Source: JBBAGE01 sp041655055
GTDB lineage: Bacteria; Pseudomonadota; Alphaproteobacteria; Rhodobacterales; Rhodobacteraceae
Assembly: GCA_041655055.1 (NCBI GenBank)
Contig: JBBAGE010000130.1
Span: 1-6,384, forward strand
Length of the DNA: 6,384 nucleotides
Reading direction: 5' to 3'
Position 1 is the first letter of the stretch, and every line of letters starts with the position of its first letter. A program made the translations under genes and the position numbers. Positions 1-5,200 of this stretch are shown one piece after another. The notes under the pieces are model-generated. The model was not told where the DNA came from. It was given only the letters and a program-made list of their open reading frames with translations, and ran no database searches.

Positions 1-746
1 GCCGGGTCAGCCCCACGGAAATCGGGCTTGCCTATTACGACCGCGCGCGCCGCGTGCTGACCGACGCGACCGAGGCCGACGCGCTGGTCAGCACCTTGCA
101 AGCCGCGCCATCGGGGTTGCTGCGCCTGTCGGTCAGCACGGATTTCGGCATGCATCACATATCGCCCGTTTTGGGTGATTTTCTGCGCGCCTATCCCGAT
201 ATTACGGTGAATATGGTGCTGGGCGATGATTATGTCGAATTGATATCGGGCGGGTTCGATCTGGCCATTCGGGTGGGCGATACGATCGATGGCAGTTTGC
301 GCGCCCGCAAGCTGGCCGAAACCACCTGGCGGATGATCGCAAGCCCCGCCTATTTCCAGAAATACGGCCGGCCGATGCGGATTGACGATCTGAACGATCA
401 CAAGTTGCTGCATTATTCCAGTCAGGCGAGCACTGCGGTCTGGAAACTGACGGCGCCATCGGGCGAAAGGCGGCAGGTGCGCACCGGCGGTTGGCTAAGC
501 GTGAATGACGGGCAATCGCTGCTCAATGCCGCGATTGCAGGGTTGGGGATCGCCTGGCTGCCCAGCTATCTGACCGCGCAACCCATGGCGCAGGGCCTGG
601 TTGAGGAAGCGATCAGCGGCCTGCCCGCCGAAACGCAGGGGATCTATGCGCTTTATCCGCCGGGGCGGTTCATGCAGCCCAAATTGCGCGAATTCATCGA
701 ATTTCTGGCCAGAACCTTTGCCAGCAAAGGCCCCGACGACTGGTAA
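1..746 (+). CDS. LysR-family transcriptional regulator, 5' end missing
   Basis: The frame is open from base 3 and gives 247 residues to the TAA at 744-746. The first residues (RVSPTEIGLAYYDRARRVL) match the end of the LysR winged helix-turn-helix and the start of the linker helix, so roughly the first 50-60 residues, including most of the DNA-binding domain, lie left of the window. The rest is the periplasmic-binding-protein-like effector domain: a first strand LLRLSVS, the segment GGFDLAIRVG typical of this family, then RARKLAETTWRMIASPAYF, the central GLGIAWLPSYL, and a C-terminal IYALYPPGRFMQPKLREFIEFL. This resembles the CrgA/AaeR-like LysR subgroup. Members usually control a divergently transcribed neighbour, which here would lie outside the window, so the target and effector are unknown. 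The GTG at 54 is internal, not the real start. It converges on the OmpA-like gene with 2 bases between stops; a weak 5-bp hairpin (747-764) follows the stop. Confidence 0.93.
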   Translation, partial: RVSPTEIGLAYYDRARRVLTDATEADALVSTLQAAPSGLLRLSVSTDFGMHHISPVLGDFLRAYPDITVNMVLGDDYVELISGGFDLAIRVGDTIDGSLRARKLAETTWRMIASPAYFQKYGRPMRIDDLNDHKLLHYSSQASTAVWKLTAPSGERRQVRTGGWLSVNDGQSLLNAAIAGLGIAWLPSYLTAQPMAQGLVEEAISGLPAETQGIYALYPPGRFMQPKLREFIEFLARTFASKGPDDW

Positions 747-748
747 GA

Positions 749-1672
749 TCAGCGGATGGTGATCAGCACGGCCTCGACCCGGCGATTTTGCGCGCGGGTA
801 TCGGGGGATTGATTATGCGCGCGCGGCGCCAGATAGCCGATACCCTCGGCGCTGATCTGGTGGGCGGCGGCGCCATGGGCGCTGATCAGCCGGGCACGCA
901 CGGCCTCGGCGCGGCGGCGCGATAGCGCGACATTGGCGGCCAGCGACCCTTCGGCATCCGTATGGCCGACCAGCACCACATGATCATGCGGATGCAGGCG
1001 CAGATATTCCGCCAGATCCGCGAGCGAGGCAAAATCCCGCGCCCCCAGCGCCGCCGATCCGGTGTCAAATTCCAGATCATCCAGCGGCGCGCGCCCGGAT
1101 CGTTCCAGCGCCAGCGCGATATCCGTGGCGGGCGCATCCGCCTGTGTATCGGCCTGGGCCACGGTTTCGGGCAGCGGTGCCACCGGCCCGCCGATCTGGG
1201 CGATCTGCACATAGCCTGCGCCGGGGCCGCTGCTGGTCACGATGGCGATATGATCATCCGGCCCCGCGCCGCCCCGCCGCGCCGCAAGGTAATGAAAATC
1301 GCCCAGATCGACATGCATTTCCGGTTCGGGCAGAGTTTCGATTTCAAACCGGAAATCAAAGCCGCCACAGGCACGGTCGGCACATTCAAACACGATCTGG
1401 TAGCCCGCATCCAGCAGCCGCTGACGCAAGGGCGCGATCAGGCGCAGGGCACTGGCGCCGGGCTCGGGGATTTTCCAGGCGCTGATCTGCAGCGCGCCTT
1501 CGGCAATCACCAGCGGCACGGCGCCATTGGCGAACGGGCCAGTGGCGATCGCAAGGCTTGCGGCCGGATCAGAAACCTCGGCCTGCCGGATATAGGGCGC
1601 GGGCAGATCCAGCGGGGCCGCCTGCGCCCCCATGCCCGCACCGAGGGCCACCATTATGAATATCCACCGCAT
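749..1672 (-). CDS. OmpA-family exported protein with C-terminal peptidoglycan-binding domain
   Basis: From the ATG at 1672 the protein has 307 residues. Residues 1-18 form a signal peptide (MRWIFIMVALGAGMGAQA, probable cleavage after AQA), so it should be exported. Residues about 196-307 are an OmpA C-terminal domain: LEFDTGSAAL at about 200, VVLVGHTDAEG near 233-242, NVALSRRRAEAV, and NRRVEAVL close to the end. D239 and R254 have the 15-residue spacing of the Asp/Arg pair that binds diaminopimelate in known OmpA domains. The N-terminal half (about 20-190) is not a recognisable beta-barrel. It carries two cysteines, C97 and C102, in ECADRACGGFDFRF, which could form a disulfide. A lipobox is not visible, so anchoring is probably through peptidoglycan. 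A GTG at 1690 would add six residues (MACGLA) in front of a clean signal peptide and is less likely; neither start has a clear ribosome site. It lies 35 bases after the CinA-like gene and is probably co-transcribed with it. Confidence 0.9.
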   Translation of the reverse strand: MRWIFIMVALGAGMGAQAAPLDLPAPYIRQAEVSDPAASLAIATGPFANGAVPLVIAEGALQISAWKIPEPGASALRLIAPLRQRLLDAGYQIVFECADRACGGFDFRFEIETLPEPEMHVDLGDFHYLAARRGGAGPDDHIAIVTSSGPGAGYVQIAQIGGPVAPLPETVAQADTQADAPATDIALALERSGRAPLDDLEFDTGSAALGARDFASLADLAEYLRLHPHDHVVLVGHTDAEGSLAANVALSRRRAEAVRARLISAHGAAAHQISAEGIGYLAPRAHNQSPDTRAQNRRVEAVLITIR

Positions 1673-1707
1673 CGCCAGTCCGCAGGCCACCTAGCGCAAG
1701 GGCGCGT

Positions 1708-2430
1708 TCATGCCGGGAACCGTTCGGCCAGCCGCAGCATGGCGGCCTTGACCTGCGCGCCATCGGTGCCGCGAATGACGACATTTGCCCCCGGCACGCC
1801 GTTGACGTGGAATGGATAGGAACCGATGCTCAGATCCGGGAAATCGGCGGCAATCTGGCCTAAAGGCCCGGCAATCGCCCCTTCGGGCTGATTGATGCGC
1901 AACGATTGGCTTAGCAGCGGCAACCCGCCCACCAGCGCGGGCAGGACGGATGCGACCATCGCCTCGAATATCACCGGCACGCCGGCCAGCACATGCACAT
2001 TGCCCAGCGTAAATCCCGGCGCGATGGACACCGGGTTTTCGATCAGCACCGCGCCCTGGGGGATGCGGGCCATGCGCAGGCGGGCGTCGTTGAACTCGGT
2101 TTCGCTTTGCGCATAGTGGCGGGCCAGCAGCGCATGGGCATCGTCGCGCACATCGATGGGCACGCCAAAGGCTTCGGCAATGCAATCGGCGGTGATGTCG
2201 TCATGGGTGGGGCCGATGCCGCCTGATGTGAACACATGGTCATAGCGATCGCAAAGCGCCCGCACCGCATCCACGATCGCGGCGCGCTGATCGCCCACCA
2301 CGCGGATTTCGCGCAGATCGATGCCACGCGTTGCAAGCTGGGTGGCCAGGTGGTGGGCATTGGCATCGCGGGTGCGCCCGGACAGGATTTCATCCCCGAT
2401 CACAAGCATCGCGGCGGTAGGGTTCGGCAT
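1708..2430 (-). CDS. Stand-alone CinA N-terminal (MoCF/molybdopterin-binding) domain protein, COG1058 type
   Basis: 240 residues spanning one MoCF-biosynthesis-type domain plus a short C-terminal extension. Visible family motifs are VIGDEILSGRTRDAN (10-24), FTSGGIGPTHDDIT (67-80, the phosphate/pterin-binding loop) and VLAGVPVIFEAM (147-158). The C-terminal SIGSYPF (201-207) followed by NVVIRGTDG matches the part of COG1058 proteins that is shared with the molybdopterin-binding-like region of eukaryotic FAD synthases. Full-length CinA is about 400-420 residues and carries a C-terminal NMN deamidase (PncC) domain, which is absent here. In characterised CinA proteins the N-terminal domain has ADP-ribose pyrophosphatase activity; whether this protein does is inference. 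Despite the name usually attached, nothing points to competence or molybdenum cofactor synthesis. The ATG start is well supported: AAGGAG at 2438-2443 lies 7 bases upstream. It is divergent from map and upstream of the OmpA-like gene. Cytoplasmic, with no signal peptide. Confidence 0.9.
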   Translation of the reverse strand: MPNPTAAMLVIGDEILSGRTRDANAHHLATQLATRGIDLREIRVVGDQRAAIVDAVRALCDRYDHVFTSGGIGPTHDDITADCIAEAFGVPIDVRDDAHALLARHYAQSETEFNDARLRMARIPQGAVLIENPVSIAPGFTLGNVHVLAGVPVIFEAMVASVLPALVGGLPLLSQSLRINQPEGAIAGPLGQIAADFPDLSIGSYPFHVNGVPGANVVIRGTDGAQVKAAMLRLAERFPA

Positions 2431-2455
2431 GGCGGGTCTCCTTGCGCTTTTCTTT

Positions 2456-2483
2456 GGTATAAGACCGGGTCATGCGGTTTCAA
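2456..2483 (-). promoter_or_regulatory. Candidate sigma-70-type promoter for the CinA-like/OmpA-like pair
   Basis: On the minus strand, TTGAAA (2483-2478, 5 of 6 matches to the -35 consensus) is followed after 16 bases by TATACC (2461-2456, 4 of 6 matches to the -10). Transcription would begin near 2449, just upstream of the AAGGAG at 2443-2438 and the ATG at 2430. The position is sensible, but the call rests on pattern matching only. Confidence 0.4.
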
Positions 2484-2519
2484 ACCCCCGTTCTGCGGCA
2501 TCGGCGGAATCGCTTCGCA

Positions 2520-2549
2520 CTGGCATCATCGCGCCGCGCCGCCTATATG
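2520..2549 (+). promoter_or_regulatory. Candidate promoter for map
   Basis: CTGGCA (2520-2525, 4 of 6) and TATATG (2544-2549, 4 of 6) are 18 bases apart. They would start transcription near 2556, about 20 bases before the preferred GTG start of map. If correct, the in-frame ATGs at 2472 and 2547 lie upstream of the transcript and cannot be used. The match is modest and the call is inference. Confidence 0.3.
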
Positions 2550-2565
2550 TTGCCCAAGCAGTTAC

Positions 2566-2570
2566 GGAGA
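2566..2570 (+). promoter_or_regulatory. Ribosome binding site that fixes the map start
   Basis: GGAGA, within TTACGGAGAGACAAC, ends 6 bases before the GTG at 2577. No comparable site precedes the in-frame ATG at 2472 or the ATG at 2547. This, together with the start of family-like sequence right after the GTG, decides the start. Confidence 0.7.
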
Positions 2571-2576
2571 GACAAC

Positions 2577-3389
2577 GTGGACGAAACCCAACGTGGCCGC
2601 GTCACCAAAGATGGCATCCGCATTCACACCGAGGCCGATTTCGCCGGCATGCGCATTGCCGGGCATCTGGCCGCGCAGATTCTGGATGAGGTGGCGCCGC
2701 TTGTCGTGCCGGGGGTGAGCACGGCGGAACTTGATGATTTCATCACCCGGCGCGTAACGGATGCGGGCGCGATTTCCGCGACCATCGGTTATCGCGGCTA
2801 TCGGCATGCAAGCTGCATTTCGGTCAACCACGTGGTTTGTCACGGGATTCCGGGCAGCAAGGTGCTCAAGGATGGTGATATCCTGAATATCGATGTGACG
2901 GTGATCGTCGATGGCTGGTATGGGGATACGTCGCGGATGTATGTGGCCGGCAAGCTGGCCCGCCGGTCCGAGCGGCTGATCGAGGTCACGCATGAGGCCC
3001 TGATGATCGGGATCGAGGCCGCGCGGCCCGGCAATACTTTTGGCGATATCGGCCATGCGATTCAAAACTTTGTGGAAGCCCAGCGGATGAGCGTGGTGCG
3101 CGATTTCTGCGGCCACGGGCTGGGGCGGGTGTTTCACGCGCCGCCCAATGTGCTGCATTACGGCCGCCCCGGTTCGGGCGCGGTGCTGGAAGAGGGGATG
3201 TTTTTCACCATCGAGCCGATGGTGAACCTCGGGCGGCCGGAAACCAAGGTGCTGGCTGATGAATGGACGGCAGTGACGCGCGACAAATCGTTGTCGGCGC
3301 AGTTCGAACATTCGATCGGGATCACGGCGGACGGGGCAGAAATTTTCACCCTGTCGCCTGCGGATAAATTTCACCCCACTTACGGCTAG
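2577..3389 (+). CDS. map: Type I methionine aminopeptidase
   Basis: Removes the initiator methionine from new proteins in the cytoplasm and is usually essential. From the GTG at 2577 it has 270 residues, near the usual 255-275 of bacterial type I enzymes. All five metal ligands are present: D106 (in LNIDVTV), D117 (in YGDTSRMY), H180 (in CGHGLG), E213 (in FFTIEPMV) and E244 (in QFEHSIG). From D106 onward their spacing (11, 63, 33 and 31 residues) is the same as in the Escherichia coli enzyme. The two substrate-contact histidines are also there: H89 in VCHGIP and H187 in VFHAPP. The frame stays open upstream to an ATG at 2472, but the extra 35 residues are Arg-rich and unlike the family, and the only good ribosome site is the one before the GTG. 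No zinc-finger or SH3 N-terminal extension is present. It is divergent from the CinA-like gene; the next gene, dctP, is 171 bases downstream and probably has its own promoter. Confidence 0.97.
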   Translation: MDETQRGRVTKDGIRIHTEADFAGMRIAGHLAAQILDEVAPLVVPGVSTAELDDFITRRVTDAGAISATIGYRGYRHASCISVNHVVCHGIPGSKVLKDGDILNIDVTVIVDGWYGDTSRMYVAGKLARRSERLIEVTHEALMIGIEAARPGNTFGDIGHAIQNFVEAQRMSVVRDFCGHGLGRVFHAPPNVLHYGRPGSGAVLEEGMFFTIEPMVNLGRPETKVLADEWTAVTRDKSLSAQFEHSIGITADGAEIFTLSPADKFHPTYG

Positions 3390-3413
3390 GAACGCGCTGG
3401 CACGGGCGGATCG

Positions 3414-3442
3414 CGGGAAACAGCCTTGGCGAAACTTTCCCG
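3414..3442 (+). terminator. Possible hairpin ending the map transcript
   Basis: CGGGAAA (3414-3420) and TTTCCCG (3436-3442) are perfect 7-base complements around a 15-base loop that contains a small GCC/GGC pairing. The first arm begins 25 bases after the map stop. There is no T-run after it (TTGATGG follows), so it is not a classical intrinsic terminator. It could instead be a spaced operator or simply chance. Confidence 0.25.
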
Positions 3443-3466
3443 TTGATGGCGCGATAAAATTGCCCC

Positions 3467-3485
3467 GTTGCGTCAATGAAGCAAC
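3467..3485. promoter_or_regulatory. 19-base palindrome upstream of dctP, operator candidate
   Basis: GTTGCGTCAATGAAGCAAC reads as two 9-base arms around a central A, with 8 of 9 arm positions complementary. It lies 76 bases before the dctP start and 7 bases after a possible -10 element (TAAAAT, 3455-3460), so a protein bound here could block initiation or early elongation. I found no convincing -35 for that -10. The TTGC/GCAA ends suggest a dimeric helix-turn-helix regulator. It does not fit the LysR T-N11-A pattern, nor the FNR-type site. There is no T-run, so a terminator is unlikely. Confidence 0.4.
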
Positions 3486-3560
3486 TGGCATAGCAATCGC
3501 GCATCAAGCCGCCGCAGGGCTTTGGCCCGCGGCCCCACCGCCTGACAGGGAGGCCATCAC

Positions 3561-4637
3561 ATGATCCCCAAAATCGCCCTTTTTGCCGTTGGGCTGATCG
3601 CCGCCGGGGGCGCGGCCCAGGCGCAAGAAGTCACGCTGCGGTTCCAGCATTTCGTTTCGCCCGCATCTGGCAGCCCGATGTATTTCATGGAGCCCTGGGT
3701 CGAAAAGATCGAATCCGAATCGAATGGCCGCATCAAGATTGAACTGTTTCCGATGATGCAGCTTGGTGGTCGCGCGCAGGATCAATATGATCTGATCCGT
3801 GATGGCGCAATCGATGGCGGCTGGATCGTGCCCGGCTATCAGCCCGGCCGCTTCCCCGAGGTCGAGGCGCTGGAACTGCCGTTCATGACGCCCAAATCCG
3901 GCGAATTGGCATCAGTCGCGGCATGGGAATTCACCCAAAAACACCTGATGGATGATTTCGCCGATATCCACGTCATCGCCACCCATATGCATGGCGAAGG
4001 CATCGTGCATAAACGCGGCCCCGCGCTGACGGTGGCCGAGGATTTTCGCGGCCTGAACCTGCGCGCGCCGACCCGGCCTGCCACGCTTTTGCTGGATAAA
4101 CTGGGGGCAACGCCGGTGGGCATGCCTGTGCCCGCCTTTCCCGAAGCCTTGGCCAAAGGCGTGCTGGACGGCGGCGTGATCACGATTGAAATGGCGCCAT
4201 CGCTGAAACTGGATGAGCTGACCGACAGCCATACGGATATGGCGGGGGATCGCTCGCTCTATAATCTTTATTTCATCTGGGCGATGAACAAGGCGAAATA
4301 TGAAGCCCTGCCCGATGATCTGCGCGCAGTGATCGATGCCAATTCCGGCGCGGCCACATCGGCGCTGGCCGGGCGCGCCTATGATCTGGGCGATGAAGAT
4401 GGCTTTGCCGTGCTGGTGGAATCTGGCAATGATATCGCGGTCTTGGGCCCCGAGGAAACCGCCCGCGTGCGCGCGCGCGGGGATGAGGTCACCGCCGAAT
4501 GGATCGCGGAAATCACCGCCAAGGGCTATGACGGCGCCGCGCTTGTGGCCGATGCGCGCGCGGCGGTGGATGCGGCGATGGCAGGCGCCGCTGATGCCGA
4601 TCTGCGGGGCGCGGCAGCCACGGTGGCGGACGATTAG
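3561..4637 (+). CDS. TRAP-transporter periplasmic solute-binding protein, DctP family, without adjacent membrane subunits
   Basis: 358 residues. Residues 1-21 are a signal peptide (MIPKIALFAVGLIAAGGAAQA, cleavage after AQA), so the mature protein should be periplasmic. DctP-family marks include EVTLRFQHFVSP at the mature N-terminus, the segment GRIKIELFPMMQLGG (56-70), LPFM (106-109), and GLNLRAP followed by GATPVGMPVPAFPEAL. R168 in GLNLRAP is the position of the conserved arginine that pairs with the substrate carboxylate in characterised TRAP binding proteins. The ligand is therefore likely an organic acid, but its identity cannot be read. The C-terminus is Ala/Asp-rich and the protein is somewhat longer than the usual 325-340 residues. 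The start is supported by GGGAGG (3548-3553) 7 bases before the ATG. The next gene is rsmD on the opposite strand, so any dctQ/dctM partners must be elsewhere. The stop TAG overlaps the rsmD stop. Confidence 0.92.
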   Translation: MIPKIALFAVGLIAAGGAAQAQEVTLRFQHFVSPASGSPMYFMEPWVEKIESESNGRIKIELFPMMQLGGRAQDQYDLIRDGAIDGGWIVPGYQPGRFPEVEALELPFMTPKSGELASVAAWEFTQKHLMDDFADIHVIATHMHGEGIVHKRGPALTVAEDFRGLNLRAPTRPATLLLDKLGATPVGMPVPAFPEALAKGVLDGGVITIEMAPSLKLDELTDSHTDMAGDRSLYNLYFIWAMNKAKYEALPDDLRAVIDANSGAATSALAGRAYDLGDEDGFAVLVESGNDIAVLGPEETARVRARGDEVTAEWIAEITAKGYDGAALVADARAAVDAAMAGAADADLRGAAATVADD

Positions 4638-5197
4638 GCGCGTCGTAGAAAGGCGATATGGGTATCGCCATAGCGGCGCTGATCCAGCAGCGTGAAACCG
4701 TCGGGCGCGGGCTGGGGGGCCGATTCCTCGCACACCACCAGCGCGCCGGGCGCAATCCAGCCGCCCGCGGCGGCGGCGTGCAACGCCTTGGCGCCCAGTG
4801 CCTTGCCATAGGGCGGATCAAGGAAAATCAGATCGAACCCCGCCCCCGCATTCGGGCCAGGCCGCATTGCGTCGCGCCGGATCAGGGTGGTCGCGGCCTC
4901 GGCCCGGCAAAGGGCGATGTTGCGCTGGATCAGCGCCTGCGCCGCGCGGCCATCATCGATGAATGTGACATGGGCGGCGCCCCGGCTCAGCGCCTCTAGC
5001 CCCAGCGCGCCGGTGCCTGCGAAAATATCCAGCACCCGCGCGCCGGTGACCGGATCGGGGCCAAGCGCGCCGCCCATCAACACGTTGAACAGGCTTTCGC
5101 GCACCCTGTCGGATGTGGGGCGCAGATGCGCGCCCCTGTCGCCATGGCCCACCGCGGCCAGCGCCAAGCCCCGATTGCGGCCTGCGATGATCCGCAT
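4634..5197 (-). CDS. rsmD: 16S rRNA (guanine(966)-N(2))-methyltransferase RsmD
   Basis: Transfers a methyl group from S-adenosylmethionine to N2 of G966 in helix 31 of 16S rRNA, acting on assembled 30S particles. The 187 residues are the normal family length. Features in order: MRIIAGRNRG at the N-terminus, the RsmD signature RPTSDRVRESLFN (26-38), the S-adenosylmethionine-binding loop LDIFAGTGALGLEALSRG (56-73), an acidic FIDD (79-82) after the second strand, and the catalytic DPPY (127-130) within DLIFLDPPYG. The C-terminal RRYGDTHIAFL is also typical. The ATG at 5197 is 3 bases past the stop of the upstream flavoprotein gene and has no strong ribosome site of its own, so translational coupling is likely. 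Its TAA (4636-4634) overlaps the dctP TAG. No internal promoter was seen. Confidence 0.96.
   Translation of the reverse strand: MRIIAGRNRGLALAAVGHGDRGAHLRPTSDRVRESLFNVLMGGALGPDPVTGARVLDIFAGTGALGLEALSRGAAHVTFIDDGRAAQALIQRNIALCRAEAATTLIRRDAMRPGPNAGAGFDLIFLDPPYGKALGAKALHAAAAGGWIAPGALVVCEESAPQPAPDGFTLLDQRRYGDTHIAFLRRA
4652..4669 (+). terminator. Perfect 7-bp hairpin just past the dctP stop
   Basis: GGCGATA (4652-4658) and TATCGCC (4663-4669) pair perfectly around a 4-base loop TGGG, starting 15 bases after the dctP stop. In the dctP transcript it could define or protect the 3' end. No T-run follows on the plus strand, so intrinsic termination is doubtful. On the minus strand the same bases encode YGDTHIAF near the end of rsmD and are followed by TTTCT, then the rsmD stop. 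Confidence 0.3.
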
Positions 5198-5200
5198 GGA

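Noticed and set aside
747..889. Repeated GATCAGC/GCTGATC strings near the LysR/OmpA junction
   Set aside because: Most fall in OmpA-like codons for Ile-Ser and common codon choices. The only hairpin at the junction has a 5-bp stem and no T-run.
962..1819. 285-codon open frame on the plus strand opposite the OmpA-like gene
   Set aside because: It is antisense to a clear OmpA-domain gene, is rich in Arg/His/Gly as expected of a GC-rich shadow frame, runs into the next gene, and shows no family motif or ribosome site.
1691..2185. 164-codon minus-strand frame inside the CinA-like gene
   Set aside because: Same strand but a different frame from a clear MoCF-domain gene; the Arg/Cys/Gly-rich translation is not protein-like.
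3398..3414. TGGCACG, a perfect RpoN -24 element, upstream of dctP
   Set aside because: The -12 GC is not at the required spacing (TC is found there), so it is not a sigma-54 promoter.
3416..3444. GGAAAC...CGTT, resembling an ECF general-stress promoter
   Set aside because: The -35 has an extra A and the spacing to CGTT is about 19-20 bases, longer than the 16-17 expected.
3443..3456. TTGAT half-site of an FNR-type box upstream of dctP
   Set aside because: The opposite half at N4 spacing is CGATA rather than ATCAA.
2562..3491. 309-codon open frame on the minus strand opposite map
   Set aside because: Antisense to a methionine aminopeptidase with all catalytic residues. Its composition (Arg, His, Pro, Ile) is that of a shadow frame.
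4464..4479. 16-base alternating CG-rich purine/pyrimidine tract with Z-DNA potential
   Set aside because: It is explained by the ARVRAR codons of dctP in a GC-rich genome; no other sign of function.
3912..4733. 273-codon minus-strand frame across dctP and the end of rsmD
   Set aside because: It overlaps two well-supported genes in other frames, has no recognisable domain and has shadow-type composition.
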